The notes below the pieces were generated by a model. That model saw nothing but the letters and a program-made list of their open reading frames with translations. It searched no databases and was not told where the DNA came from. Shown one piece after another: positions 1-9,348 of a stretch of 64,000 nt of DNA (positions are counted from its first letter, which is position 1; each line of letters starts with the position of its first letter). A program made the translations under genes and the position numbers. This stretch comes from JAAYBF01 sp963715445 (GTDB lineage Bacteria; Actinomycetota; Thermoleophilia; Solirubrobacterales; Thermoleophilaceae): contig OY970240.1 of assembly GCA_963715445.1 (NCBI GenBank), positions 806,001-870,000 of the forward strand. The letters run 5' to 3'.

Positions 1-981
1 CTGTCGACGCACTCCGTGACACCGGTGGCGGCGGGAGCCCACACGCTGTCGCTGATCGGAAACCGATTCGGCACGAACTCCGGAGAGGGGACCGTCCGGG
101 TCCTCGACGCAGGGCTCGTGGGCCTGTTCATCGCCGACGGCGCGAGCACCAAGGTCTGCGGAGCCTCAGGCACCGACGCCTGGACAAACAGCACTTCGAC
201 GGACACGACGGTGCGCTCCTGCTCGCTGACGGTCACCAAGAAGAGCCATGTGCTCGCGCTCGCAGGAGGATCGGCGGCGATGCAGGCCCCGGCAGGCGCG
301 GCGGCGGAGTGGGAAGGAAGCTTTGGCCTCGCCGTGGGCGGCACGCGCGTCAACCGCTTGGTGAACGTCTACTACGACGGCGACCCGCGAGACGGGACCG
401 ACCGCGCGGTATCCGCGTCGATGTTCGCTCGCGATGTCCCGGCGGGCCCGCTCGAGGTGCGCTTCCTCGGCCGCAGGGCCGTGGGGACCGGAGTGGCGAA
501 GCTGATCGCCCCCGGGCTCGCCGCGCTCGCGATCCCCGCGGTCGACCCGCCTCCGGTAGTCCCCCCACCGGCCCTGCCCACCTTCGGCACGAAGACCCTG
601 GTCACGCTCAAGCTCGCGAGCAAGAAGATCGCCAAGTCAGGCCCGATGCCGGTCAGGGTCGTGAACCGGAACACCTTCGCCGTCACCGGCTCGCTCGCCG
701 GCCGGACGAGCCGCAAGGTCACCGCCTCCTCGTCCAAGAAGAAGCGTCAGGCCAAGCCGAAGATCGTGAAGCTCAAGGCGAAGGCGTTCACGGTCAAGGC
801 CAACGGCCGCACCACGGTCAAGCTCTCGCTGCCGCGCAGTCTGCGCAAGCTGCTCGTGCGGAAGAAGAAGCTCTCACTGCGCGTGACGGCGACGGTCAAG
901 GACCCGGCAGGCCGGGTCCGCACGGCGAAGGCGACCGTGAAGCCGAAGCTCCGCGCCAAGAAGAAGCAGAAGAAGAACTAG
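1..981 (+). CDS. Secreted surface protein with basic C-terminal domain (5' end outside window)
   Basis: The frame is open from base 1, so the start is probably upstream; a GTG at 16 is only the first visible start codon. About 326 residues are visible. The first ~180 look like a beta-rich extracellular domain with two cysteines and many small residues. A proline-rich linker follows (PPPVVPPP near residue 190). The last ~125 residues are strongly basic, full of KKK/RKK clusters and ending in KKKQKKN. The same kind of lysine-rich ending occurs in other secreted proteins of this window, so a wall-binding role for the tail is plausible but inferred. Its stop overlaps the stop of the convergent GGDEF/EAL gene by 4 bases. 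No enzyme motif was recognised. Confidence 0.6.
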   Translation: MSTHSVTPVAAGAHTLSLIGNRFGTNSGEGTVRVLDAGLVGLFIADGASTKVCGASGTDAWTNSTSTDTTVRSCSLTVTKKSHVLALAGGSAAMQAPAGAAAEWEGSFGLAVGGTRVNRLVNVYYDGDPRDGTDRAVSASMFARDVPAGPLEVRFLGRRAVGTGVAKLIAPGLAALAIPAVDPPPVVPPPALPTFGTKTLVTLKLASKKIAKSGPMPVRVVNRNTFAVTGSLAGRTSRKVTASSSKKKRQAKPKIVKLKAKAFTVKANGRTTVKLSLPRSLRKLLVRKKKLSLRVTATVKDPAGRVRTAKATVKPKLRAKKKQKKN

Positions 982-2969
982 CGTTTGGCGGCTGTGGCCG
1001 CGGGTGCCGCGGGCGCGGCGAGTGCTCCGGGGGGATGGTCAGGAACCTCTTCGGTTGGCCGGCCGAGCTTGAATCCCTGGCCGCCCTGGATGATCCTGCC
1101 GGGGCGGGGATGGAGCTTGTCGATCGAGCGTAGGAACTCGAGGGTCTCCTCATCCTCGATGCCCTCGGCGATGACGAAGGCGCCAGTCTGACCGGCGAAG
1201 GTGGCCATTGCCATCAGCACCGCGCGGGCGTTCGGCTCGGTGGGCGCCGCGCTGACGATGCTGCGATCGATCTTGACGTAGTCGGCGTCGACCATGCGGA
1301 GCATCTCCAGGCCGGAGTTGCCGGTCCCGACGTCGTCGAGCGCCAGCTTGAAGCCCTCTTCCCGCAACCGCTCCAAGCTCTTGACGACAGGCCTGATGCG
1401 GGCTCCGATCCGCTCGGTGACCTCGACCACGATGCGGTCCGGGAGCAGCTGCGCGCTCGCGACGGCAGCGCTCAGCCAGTCGCTTCCTCCCGCGTCGCGC
1501 TCGAGAGTGCCCGGGGCGAGGTTCACAAACAGCAGAGCGTCGGAAGGCAGGTCGGACTCGCACGCGGCGTGGAGGGCCCGGGTCATGCAGAGAACGTCGA
1601 GCTCGTGCACGAGACCGACCTGAGCGGCAACGTCGAACGCCTCGCTCGGGCCCGAGAACCCATATGACGCGTCGGGGCGGCTGAGAGCCTCGATCCCGAT
1701 CAGCTCGCCGGACTCGAAGTCCCAGATCGGCTGGAAGACGGTGGTCAGACGCCCCTCGTCGATCAGCTGTGCGATCGCCTCCCGCTTGCCGGCGGTCATG
1801 ACGGCGACCTCGCCGCGGATCGAATCGAAATCCACTGCCCGGTCGCCTCCGCCTCGCTTGGCCTCGTAGAGGGCGGCATCGGCCTCGGCCCTGAGCTCGT
1901 TCGAGGATTCGCCTCTGCGGATCGTCGCGACGCCGATGCTCACCGGAGCGTCAGCGTCCCTGAGCCTCCTGTTCAGGCGCCGAACCAGCGTCCGAGCGCC
2001 CTCGGCATCGGTGATCGGCAGCAGCAGCGCGAACTCGTCACCTCCTATGCGGTAGGCACGATCTGACGAACGCCCGTCGCGGAGGATCGCGGCGATGTTC
2101 TTCAGCAGCGCGTCACCTTGGGGGTGGCCGTAGCGGTCGTTGACGAGCTTGAAGTGATCCACGTCCAGCAGCACCAGAGCGAGCGGATCCGCAGAACGGC
2201 CCGCAAGCGCAGCCGCTTGATCGAGCTCCGCCTGAAAGGCGCGCTGGTTGGGAAGGTCGGTGAGCCCGTCGAGCGTCGCGCGCTGCAGCGCGATCTCATG
2301 GTTGCGCAGCAGCGATCGGCCGCCCAGCAGATAGAAGAGAGCGCTCACCGCGAACAGGAAGAAGAAGCCGATCAGGGCGAGGATCCGGCGCATGCCGGCG
2401 AGCTCCTCGGTGAAGCTCTCGCTGTCGAAGCTCGTCTCCAATGCATAGCGCCCATCGGGAAGGACGACCGGGCTGACGAACTCGAAATCCGACGAGGGCT
2501 CGCCCGGGTCCACCTCGCGCCCATAGCGAGCGACTCCCGAATTGAGCGCCGCCTTGATCTGTGGCGAGGAGTCCCGCGTCCCGGTCAGCCGCTCCACGCT
2601 CGACGCCACGATGACCTCCCGGTGGTCGACCAGGCTCACCTCGGTGGTGCCCGGCCGGCGCCCGACCGCTTCGAGAACCTCGTCGATCTCCCGGATCGCG
2701 ACCCGAAGGCTGTGCTCACGACCTGTCAGCTCAAAGCCCTTCACGTCTGCCCGCTGGACACGAGCGAGGCTGTCGATCTGCTGCTGCTCCAACCCCCGGG
2801 AGATCGCAACGTAGGCGACGCCTCCTACGACCAGCAGCGCAAGACCGAGAATCAGGAACAGCCGGAGGGCGAAGCTCGTTGCTCCCCATCGACGCCGCAC
2901 CCAATCCAACCGGCGAGCGACCCACCCGTCATCGCGAAAGGGAGTCGGAGCTGTCGCCAAAGCGCCCAT
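978..2969 (-). CDS. Membrane-bound GGDEF-EAL protein (diguanylate cyclase/phosphodiesterase)
   Basis: A 663-residue c-di-GMP turnover enzyme. Membrane segments lie at about 33-56 and 195-216 and enclose a ~140-residue extracytoplasmic sensor region. The GGDEF domain follows, with an intact GGDEF at 309-313. An RSSD at 300-303 sits exactly five residues before it, matching the inhibitory I-site (RxxD) of product-regulated cyclases. The EAL domain begins near 400 with EAL at 427-429 and keeps typical downstream blocks (NLAP, EVTER, DDVGTG, KIDRS, AEGIE). Both halves therefore look catalytically competent. The C-terminus is a short Ala/Pro tail. Which activity dominates cannot be told from sequence. 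Confidence 0.93.
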   Translation of the reverse strand: MGALATAPTPFRDDGWVARRLDWVRRRWGATSFALRLFLILGLALLVVGGVAYVAISRGLEQQQIDSLARVQRADVKGFELTGREHSLRVAIREIDEVLEAVGRRPGTTEVSLVDHREVIVASSVERLTGTRDSSPQIKAALNSGVARYGREVDPGEPSSDFEFVSPVVLPDGRYALETSFDSESFTEELAGMRRILALIGFFFLFAVSALFYLLGGRSLLRNHEIALQRATLDGLTDLPNQRAFQAELDQAAALAGRSADPLALVLLDVDHFKLVNDRYGHPQGDALLKNIAAILRDGRSSDRAYRIGGDEFALLLPITDAEGARTLVRRLNRRLRDADAPVSIGVATIRRGESSNELRAEADAALYEAKRGGGDRAVDFDSIRGEVAVMTAGKREAIAQLIDEGRLTTVFQPIWDFESGELIGIEALSRPDASYGFSGPSEAFDVAAQVGLVHELDVLCMTRALHAACESDLPSDALLFVNLAPGTLERDAGGSDWLSAAVASAQLLPDRIVVEVTERIGARIRPVVKSLERLREEGFKLALDDVGTGNSGLEMLRMVDADYVKIDRSIVSAAPTEPNARAVLMAMATFAGQTGAFVIAEGIEDEETLEFLRSIDKLHPRPGRIIQGGQGFKLGRPTEEVPDHPPGALAAPAAPAATAAKR

Positions 2970-3059
2970 CAGGTTCGAAGCTCCGCCACTTAGATCGGGG
3001 TAGGTCTTCGGTACCTATCGGCAAGTCAGGGCGATCCCAGTACCCGGGGCCAGCGTTAG

Positions 3060-5450
3060 TCAGCTTTTGGTGGCCGGCGCGGGCGGGGCCGCGAGGGCCT
3101 GCTCGCCGAAGCGGTCGCCGCCCTCGATGCTCACCCGGGGCAGGATGCGGTCGAGCCAGCGGGGAATCCACCAGCAGCGGTCGCCCATCAACGTCATGGC
3201 GGCGGGCACGAGCAGGCACCTGACGAGAGTGGCGTCTATGGCGATCGCGACCGCCAGGCCGACGCCGAACTGCTTGACCACCGCGTCGCCGCTGAGCACG
3301 AAGCTCGAGAAGACGCAGACCATGATCAGGGCGGCCGAGGTGATGACGCGCCCGGTGTTGGCCAGGCCGTCGACGATCGCCTTGCGCGTGTCGCCGCCGG
3401 CGGCGTAGTGCTCCTGGATCTGCGAGAGCAGGAACACCTCGTAGTCCATCGAGAGGCCGAACAGGATCGTGAACATCAGCAGCGGCACGTAGCTGGCGAT
3501 CGGCACCGCGCCGTCGAGGCCGAGCAGCGTCGCGCCGTGCCCCTCCTGGAAGACGAAGGTGACGACCCCGTAGGCGGCGCCCACCGAGAGCAGGTTCGCC
3601 AGCGCGGCCTTGATCGGCAGCAGCACCGAGCGGAACGCGAGCAGCAGCAGGAAGAAGCTGAGCAGCACGACCAGGGCGATCATCTGCGGCAGCTTGTCCG
3701 CGATGCGCGCGGCGAGATCGATGTAGCCGGCCGCCTGGCCGCCGGCGAAGACCTCCAGGTCGGTGCCCTCGATTGCCTTCGGCACGACGTCGTTCCGCAG
3801 CTTCTCCACCAGGTCGCCGGTCTTCGGATCGGACGGCGCGGTGGTGGCGACCGCGGTGAAGACGGCCACGGTGCCCTTCTTGTCGAGGGTCGCGGGCGAG
3901 ACGGACTTGATCCCGGATGTCTTCTTGATCGCATCCTCGAGCTTGGTCAGGCGAGAGTCGTTGGCGGGGTTCGCCGCGAGCTTGCCCTGCTGGTCGAGCT
4001 TGCTCTGCTGCGACGCCGTCGCCTGCTGAACCTGCTGCTGCGCCTGCGCGGCGGGGACGCCCTCGGCCTCCAGCTGCTCCTCCTGCGCCTGCTGCTGGTC
4101 AGCGAGCTGCTTCTTCTTGCTGTTGACCTCGTCGATGTCCTTCTGGTCGCCCTTGGCCGGAGAGCCGAGCCGAACGCCGATCAGCAGCGGCCCGTTCACG
4201 CCGGGGCCGAAGCCATCGGAGAGCAGGTCGTAAGCCTGCCGCGCGGTGGTGTCGGTGGGCAGCTCGCCGCTGTCGGACGAGCCGAGCGAGAGGTTGAGCG
4301 TCGGAAGGGCCACGAACAGGAGCACGAAGCTGCTCGCCAGCAGCGAGCGCCACGGCCGGTGCGACACGCCGTCGGCCCAGCGCCGCCAGCCATGCGGCTG
4401 ATGGTCGTCGGGATGGGTGCTCCCGAGCTTCACGCGCAGCGAGTCGATCCGCGGCCCGAGGGCGCCGAGCAGCGCCGGAAGGAGCGTGATCGCGGCGAGC
4501 ACCGCCACCACCACGGCGACCGCGGCGGAGCACCCCATCGCCCCCACGAGCGGGATCCCGGAGGCGAGCAGCGAGCAGAGCGCGACGATCACGGTGCTGC
4601 CGGCGAAGACCACCGCCCCGCCGGAGGTCGCGGCGGAGCGCGCGATCGACTCCTCGATCCCGATCCCGTCGCGCAGCTGCTGCTTGTGGCGCGTGACGAT
4701 GAAGAGCGCGTAGTCGATCCCGACGCCGAGGCCGATCATCGTCGCGAGCGTCGGCGCCACGGTCGGCACGTCGAACGCGTGGCTCGCCAAGGTGAGGATC
4801 GCCAGCGTGCTGATCAGCCCCAGGACGGCCGTCACGATCGGCAGCACCATCGCGGTCACGGTCCCAAAGGCGAACAGCAGGATGATCACCGCCGCGGCGA
4901 GTCCGATCGCCTCGCTGCTCTCGGTGTCGGTCTCCGAGAGCGCCTGCCCGAGGTAGCCGCCCGCGGCGACCTTCAGCCCTGCGCTGCTCGCGGGCGCCGT
5001 CGCGTCGAAGATCTCCTCCGCCTCCTCCTCGCTGAGCCCACTCGGCCCTTCGCGCAGTGTCACGATCACGTAGCCGGTCCGCCCGTCCTTGCTGAGCGCG
5101 ACAGCGCCCTCCTTGCTCAGCGGGCTGATCGCGCTGCGCACCCCGGGCTGCTTGCGCAGCGCGTCAACGGTCGCATCGACCGCCTTGCCGTTGGCCTGAT
5201 CGGAGAGCTTGCCCTTGGCCGTCTCGAAGACGATCGGGTTGGTGCCGTAAGCCTGCGCCGGCAGGCTCTCCTTGAGGAGGTTCTGGGCGTTGGTGGAGCC
5301 GGTGCCCGGCAGCGACAGGTTGTCGTTGTTCTGATCGCCTACCGCGCGGCCGACGAGCGCCAGCGCAACCGTCGCGACGACCCACAGGCCGATCACCGGC
5401 CAGCGATGCCGGGCGCAGAACCGCCCGAGGCGATAGAGGGCGTCGGTCAC
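3060..5450 (-). CDS. MMPL/RND-superfamily transporter
   Basis: A 796-residue membrane exporter of the MmpL/YdfJ type. It has the two-fold RND layout: one membrane segment near 17-36, a large outer loop, a helix bundle around 180-330, a second helix near 370-390, a second outer loop, and a second bundle from about 587 to 755. Each half carries the Asp-Tyr signature used for proton coupling in the family (GIDYALF at 244-250; D669-Y670). The second outer loop contains an unusual Gln/Ala/Lys-rich, probably coiled-coil insert at about 444-492. Substrate unknown; lipids or hydrophobic compounds are usual for the family. It lies 61 bases downstream of the sigma-factor gene on the same strand, so co-transcription is possible. 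Confidence 0.93.
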   Translation of the reverse strand: MTDALYRLGRFCARHRWPVIGLWVVATVALALVGRAVGDQNNDNLSLPGTGSTNAQNLLKESLPAQAYGTNPIVFETAKGKLSDQANGKAVDATVDALRKQPGVRSAISPLSKEGAVALSKDGRTGYVIVTLREGPSGLSEEEAEEIFDATAPASSAGLKVAAGGYLGQALSETDTESSEAIGLAAAVIILLFAFGTVTAMVLPIVTAVLGLISTLAILTLASHAFDVPTVAPTLATMIGLGVGIDYALFIVTRHKQQLRDGIGIEESIARSAATSGGAVVFAGSTVIVALCSLLASGIPLVGAMGCSAAVAVVVAVLAAITLLPALLGALGPRIDSLRVKLGSTHPDDHQPHGWRRWADGVSHRPWRSLLASSFVLLFVALPTLNLSLGSSDSGELPTDTTARQAYDLLSDGFGPGVNGPLLIGVRLGSPAKGDQKDIDEVNSKKKQLADQQQAQEEQLEAEGVPAAQAQQQVQQATASQQSKLDQQGKLAANPANDSRLTKLEDAIKKTSGIKSVSPATLDKKGTVAVFTAVATTAPSDPKTGDLVEKLRNDVVPKAIEGTDLEVFAGGQAAGYIDLAARIADKLPQMIALVVLLSFFLLLLAFRSVLLPIKAALANLLSVGAAYGVVTFVFQEGHGATLLGLDGAVPIASYVPLLMFTILFGLSMDYEVFLLSQIQEHYAAGGDTRKAIVDGLANTGRVITSAALIMVCVFSSFVLSGDAVVKQFGVGLAVAIAIDATLVRCLLVPAAMTLMGDRCWWIPRWLDRILPRVSIEGGDRFGEQALAAPPAPATKS

Positions 5451-5511
5451 CGGGGCCGACCCTAATTGCTAGTGCCGCGCGAGGCCAGCGCGGCCCGAAA
5501 GCTTGCTCCGG

Positions 5512-6570
5512 CTATGAGCCGGGCGCCGCCTGGACGGCCGGGTCTTCGGCCGTGAGCTGGCCCGGCAGCCCGAACGAGCGAAACAGCGCCGGGGAAAGGA
5601 GCGGCTGGAGGAAGTTGTGGATGCCGGCGACGGCCGGCTCGGAGCTCCCCTCGGCAACCGGCTCGAGGACCGTCAGCGACCACGGCAGCCAATCGCCGGA
5701 CTCCGGGTCGGGCTTGTAGGAGGCGAACGCCGGGCAGCCGTTGGCCTCCACCGCGATCAGCTTCGAGCCGCGGCAGGGAGCGCCCTGGCCGAGCATGAAC
5801 TCGCCGACCTGCTCGGGGCCGCGCAGCCACAGGGCGAGCGGCGGCATGTCGAAGACCACGTCGTAGCGCAGCAGCGCGACGATCCGGTCGATGTCGTACT
5901 CGGCGAACGCCTCGAGGTACTGCTCCAGCAGGCGGCGCTCGTCCTCGTCGCTGGGGCGTGCGGGCGCGTCGGCGTCCTGCAGCGCCAGCTCGTCGAGCGT
6001 CGCGCGTGCGCGCTGAAGGGCGCTGTTGACCGACTGCACCGAGGTCTCCAGCAGATCGGCGACCTCCTTGGCGCTCCAGCGCAGCACCTCCCGCAGCACC
6101 AGCACCACGCGCTGGCGGGCAGGCAGGTGCTGGAGCGCGGCGACGAACGCCAGCCGCAGCGACTCGCGGTCCGCCATCTGCGTCGCCGGATCGGCACCGG
6201 GGTCGATGACCTGGCTGTTTGCGATCGGCAGCACCCAGGTCAATTCCGGCAGCGGCGCGCCGACCGGCGTGTCCGCCGTCCCCGCGTCAGCGAGGTCGAT
6301 CGGGCGCTCCCGCCGCTTGCTGCTGTCGATCTGGTCCAGACAGACGTTGGTCGCGATCCGGAACAGCCACGACTTCAGCGCCGCGCGCTCGACCAGCGTG
6401 TCCGCCCGCCGCCAGGCGCGGAGCATCGTCTCCTGCGTGGCGTCCTCGGCCTCGAAGCCCGAGCCGAGCATCCGGTAGCAGTAGCCGGTCACGGCTGACC
6501 GCAGCCGCTCCAGATCCTGCTCGAGCGCCGGCTGACCGATGGGGGCGGTGTTAGCGGAAGAGACGGGCAT
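5512..6570 (-). CDS. ECF sigma factor with C-terminal SnoaL-like domain (SigX5/SigG type)
   Basis: A 352-residue extracytoplasmic-function sigma factor. Region 2 spans about 21-90 (YRMLGSGFEAEDATQETML type) and region 4 about 135-192 with a helix-turn-helix. A ~110-residue SnoaL/NTF2-like domain follows at about 208-320. Sigma factors of this build usually lack a dedicated anti-sigma factor and are thought to be controlled through the C-terminal domain; that is family knowledge. No anti-sigma gene is adjacent. The MMPL exporter gene follows on the same strand, making it a plausible target. The ATG at 6570 faces the divergent VOC gene across about 90 bases. Confidence 0.92.
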   Translation of the reverse strand: MPVSSANTAPIGQPALEQDLERLRSAVTGYCYRMLGSGFEAEDATQETMLRAWRRADTLVERAALKSWLFRIATNVCLDQIDSSKRRERPIDLADAGTADTPVGAPLPELTWVLPIANSQVIDPGADPATQMADRESLRLAFVAALQHLPARQRVVLVLREVLRWSAKEVADLLETSVQSVNSALQRARATLDELALQDADAPARPSDEDERRLLEQYLEAFAEYDIDRIVALLRYDVVFDMPPLALWLRGPEQVGEFMLGQGAPCRGSKLIAVEANGCPAFASYKPDPESGDWLPWSLTVLEPVAEGSSEPAVAGIHNFLQPLLSPALFRSFGLPGQLTAEDPAVQAAPGS

Positions 6571-6660
6571 TCGAACATCGTAGGCGCCCGCGGCGATTAG
6601 TTCGAGGCGCCCGCGGCGTCCTTACTGACAACGGTCACCACCATCCGACAGGAGCCGACC

Positions 6661-7095
6661 ATGTCCCGTCTGCTGTTCCTCAATCTGCCAGTCGCCGACC
6701 TGCCGGCCAGCCGGGCGTTCTTCGACACGCTCGGGTTTGGCTACAACGAGAAGTTCTGCGACGACCAGGCCGCCTGCATGGTCGTCAGCGACCAGGCGTT
6801 CGTGATGCTGCTGCAGCGCGACCGCTTCGCCGACTTCGTCACCAAGCCCGTCGCCGACGCCCAGGACGCCACCGCGCTCACCGTCGCCATCAGCGCCGAG
6901 AGCCGCGAAGCCGTCGACACCTTCACCGAGACGGCGCTAGCTGCCGGAGCGTCGTCCGCCAAGGACCCGCAGGACTACGGGTTCATGTACCAGCGCAGCT
7001 TCCACGACCTGGACGGCCACCTCTGGGAGGTCATGTGGATGGACCCGGTCGCCGTCGAGAAGGGCCCTGAGGCGTTCATGGCCGAGAACGCCTGA
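6661..7095 (+). CDS. VOC (glyoxalase/bleomycin-resistance fold) family protein
   Basis: A 144-residue single-module vicinal-oxygen-chelate protein. It has the beta-alpha-beta-beta-beta repeat opening (FLNLPVADLPASRAFFDTLGF) and a C-terminal half ending in HDLDGHLWEVMWMD. That last block is where the family places its metal-binding Glu, seen here as the E of WEVMW. A CAGGAG ribosome site lies about 7 bases before the ATG. It is divergent from the sigma-factor gene. Members act as glyoxalases, dioxygenases or drug-binding proteins, so the substrate cannot be assigned. Confidence 0.85.
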   Translation: MSRLLFLNLPVADLPASRAFFDTLGFGYNEKFCDDQAACMVVSDQAFVMLLQRDRFADFVTKPVADAQDATALTVAISAESREAVDTFTETALAAGASSAKDPQDYGFMYQRSFHDLDGHLWEVMWMDPVAVEKGPEAFMAENA

Positions 7096-7136
7096 CCCAG
7101 CGGTGACGAGCTCCTTCGGCCCAGCGCAGAGAGCGG

Positions 7137-7505
7137 CTAGCCGACGACCCAGCGCTTGGCGTCCTCGAGACCGTCCAGCTTGAAGACCTCGACCTCGCCT
7201 GGCGTCATCCAGGCGAAGAGCTTGAACGCCTTCGCGACCCACTCGACATCGGTGACGATCGCCGAGCGCTTCCAGGCCGAGTGATGGCCGACGCCGAGAC
7301 CCAGGCCGGTCCTCATGTCCTCGAACCAGGCCGAGGGCTCGAGCCCATCGAAGCTCGTGAGCTCGAACAGCATCCGAATCTCCCCCGCCTCGGCCGCCGA
7401 CCGCAGGTCTGGCTCCATCACCTGCCGGTAGTCGTCCCTGTTCAACTTGCCCGAGGCGCGGAACCCGATCGTCCCGGCGGGCATGTCTGCGATCCGCTCG
7501 ACCAT
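7137..7505 (-). CDS. SpoIIAA/STAS-like domain protein
   Basis: A 122-residue protein resembling the SpoIIAA-like (STAS-fold) family. It has an N-terminal RxSGKLNRDDY element, a central FELTSFDGLEPSAWFEDM stretch and a WMTPGEVEVF strand near the end. Members are small cytoplasmic proteins thought to bind lipids or nucleotides; no catalytic motif is seen. I chose the ATG at 7505 because it overlaps the TGA of the upstream VOC gene by one base (TGATG), implying translational coupling. An in-frame extension to 7577 reads through that gene and looks like a shadow. Confidence 0.8.
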   Translation of the reverse strand: MVERIADMPAGTIGFRASGKLNRDDYRQVMEPDLRSAAEAGEIRMLFELTSFDGLEPSAWFEDMRTGLGLGVGHHSAWKRSAIVTDVEWVAKAFKLFAWMTPGEVEVFKLDGLEDAKRWVVG

Positions 7506-7915
7506 CAGGCGGCGGCGTAGTTGACCATCCAGGTGGTGCCGAAGCGGTCGACGCACATGCCGAAGGTGGCACCCCACGGAGCCTCCGCGAACGGCATGAT
7601 CACGGTGCCGTCCTCGCTCAGGCCCTCCCAGTAGCCGGTCAGCTTGGCCTCGTCGTCGCCGCTGAGCGACACGGACACGCCGGCCTGCGGCCGGTGCTCC
7701 ATCACGGCGGGCGTGTCGGCCGCCATCAGCACGAGTCCGTCGGGCGTCTCCAACTGGGAGTGCATGACCTTGTCCTGCTCGGCCGGGTCCTCACTTGCGT
7801 GGAACTCGGCGAAGGTGGAGATGGTCAGCTCTCCGCCGAGCACCGACTGGTAGAAGGTCATCGCCTCGCGCGCGCTGTCCTGGAAGCTCAGGTACGGGTT
7901 CAGTCGAACGGCCAT
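7505..7915 (-). CDS. VOC family protein, PhnB-like
   Basis: A 136-residue glyoxalase-fold protein of the PhnB-like group. It starts with LNPYLSFQDSAREAMTFYQ and ends with a FGMCVDRFGTTWMVNY block typical of that group. The ATG at 7915 is preceded by a GAGGAGAGGA ribosome site. The stop overlaps the start of the STAS-like gene, so the two form a coupled pair. The PhnB-like label reflects sequence family, not phosphonate metabolism, and no phosphonate genes are nearby. Confidence 0.85.
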   Translation of the reverse strand: MAVRLNPYLSFQDSAREAMTFYQSVLGGELTISTFAEFHASEDPAEQDKVMHSQLETPDGLVLMAADTPAVMEHRPQAGVSVSLSGDDEAKLTGYWEGLSEDGTVIMPFAEAPWGATFGMCVDRFGTTWMVNYAAA

Positions 7916-7998
7916 CTCAGATCCTCTCCTCGCTCTCGCCGAAGGGACCGATTCTACGAGGGCGCGCAACCCGGCCTCCGCTGTTTGCCGCCCTTCGA

Positions 7999-9348
7999 TC
8001 AGTCGAAGGCGAAGAGCGGCGGGAAGGCGATGACGACCGTCGCCACCCAGAGGGCGAAGACCGGGAGGTAGGTGGTCTGCCAGCGCTCGAGGTGGTGGAA
8101 GGCAACGCGCCCCCTGAGGAACCGCACCGAGAGCCAGGCGGCCCTGGCGAGGTTCACGAGCAGGACGAGGTTGAGGCCGAGCGCGGCCACGCGGTTGGGG
8201 GTGAACCCGAGGTCGCCGATCCTGGCGACCATCGCGCCGAGGACCATCACGTCGAGCACGAGCGCGCTCGCTACGGCGAGCAGCTGGACACGGTCCATCA
8301 GCTCGGGCGGTCGGGCCGGCTCCCGCGCGGTCATCGCATAAAGGACGAGGCCGAGCACGACCACGAGGAGGGCGTCGAAGACGGCGACGAGGTCGCGGTC
8401 GAACGCGTCGCCGACACCGGTCACGGCGTAGGTGGCGGCCGCGAGGGTCAGCATCACGGCGAACAGCGGCGTGAAAATCATGGTGAGCACCGGAGCCATG
8501 TTCTCCACGACACGCTGCTTGGCCTCGACGAGCCACGCCGCCACAATCACCGCGCCGACGACACCCGACGGCAGGATCCACTCGATGACCCGCTCGGGGA
8601 GATCCGCGTTGATCGGCTCGAGGATCAGCACGGTGAGCATGACCAGCACACCCCCGCCGAGCGCGATGAGCGCGTAATAGATGATCCACTCGCCGGTGAA
8701 GCGGACGAAGTCCATGCGCCGCTCGTGCGACCGGGTCGTGCCGCCCATGTACGGAAAGGCGACCGCGAACCACAGCAAGACCGGGAGGTGGAGCATCACG
8801 AGCGGCATGGTGGCCGAGTCGGCGTCGTAGGGGTAGACGTTGACCAGGAGCGCGAGCACCGCGAACGGCGCGGCGGTCAGCACCAGCTGCCTGGTGTCGA
8901 GCCCGCGGCGGTGGGCGAAGTAACCGGCGAGGAACGGGAGCACGAACAGGCTGAAGTTCAGCGCCAGCCACTCCGGCTCCTCGTCGGGGAAGTCGGCGGC
9001 GAGCCGGGCGACCTGGATCGCAACGGCCGCTGCCAGGGCGAAGAGGAGCGCCTGCAGCCACCCGCTGGCCGAGCGCGACGGCTCGTCGGTGCCGCTCAGG
9101 ACGAGCTGCTTCCACAGCCGACCGCTGTGCTCCCGCGCGAACTCCCGGGACAGGGTGTCGAGGTCACCCATCCTCTTCACGCCTACGAGGAACGCCTCGT
9201 CGGCCGTGAGGCCGCCTGCCTCCAGCTCGGCGATCTGGTCGCGAAGATGGGCCTCCAGCTCATCGACATCGCGGCCATCGACGGCATGGGCCCGGGCCAG
9301 GTAGGCCCGCCACTCGGCGATCTGCGCCTCCATCCCCTCCACCATCAC
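7999..9348 (-). CDS. Polytopic membrane protein with permease-prefix-type N-terminus (PadR partner)
   Basis: A 449-residue protein. The first ~85 residues are soluble and helical (EAHLRDQIAELEAGGLTADEA, then MGDLDTLSREFA), matching the permease prefix domain often encoded next to PadR regulators. About eleven hydrophobic segments then follow to the C-terminus. No ATPase or transporter signature was recognised. The GTG start at 9348 overlaps the TGA of the PadR gene, so the two are coupled; ATG codons follow at once, leaving the exact start uncertain by a few codons. Likely role: a membrane function switched by PadR. Confidence 0.82.
   Translation of the reverse strand: MMVEGMEAQIAEWRAYLARAHAVDGRDVDELEAHLRDQIAELEAGGLTADEAFLVGVKRMGDLDTLSREFAREHSGRLWKQLVLSGTDEPSRSASGWLQALLFALAAAVAIQVARLAADFPDEEPEWLALNFSLFVLPFLAGYFAHRRGLDTRQLVLTAAPFAVLALLVNVYPYDADSATMPLVMLHLPVLLWFAVAFPYMGGTTRSHERRMDFVRFTGEWIIYYALIALGGGVLVMLTVLILEPINADLPERVIEWILPSGVVGAVIVAAWLVEAKQRVVENMAPVLTMIFTPLFAVMLTLAAATYAVTGVGDAFDRDLVAVFDALLVVVLGLVLYAMTAREPARPPELMDRVQLLAVASALVLDVMVLGAMVARIGDLGFTPNRVAALGLNLVLLVNLARAAWLSVRFLRGRVAFHHLERWQTTYLPVFALWVATVVIAFPPLFAFD

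Noticed and set aside
2970..3059. c-di-GMP riboswitch upstream of the GGDEF/EAL gene
   Set aside because: The 90-base gap is too short and shows no GEMM-type core motif.
3408..5465. Long rightward open frame (685 codons) opposite the MMPL gene
   Set aside because: Composition is Arg/Glu/His-heavy without domains; the opposite strand encodes a complete transporter. Similar antisense frames at 7795-9432, 29095-30927, 42436-43974, 45613-49074 and 58037-59845 are also high-GC shadows.
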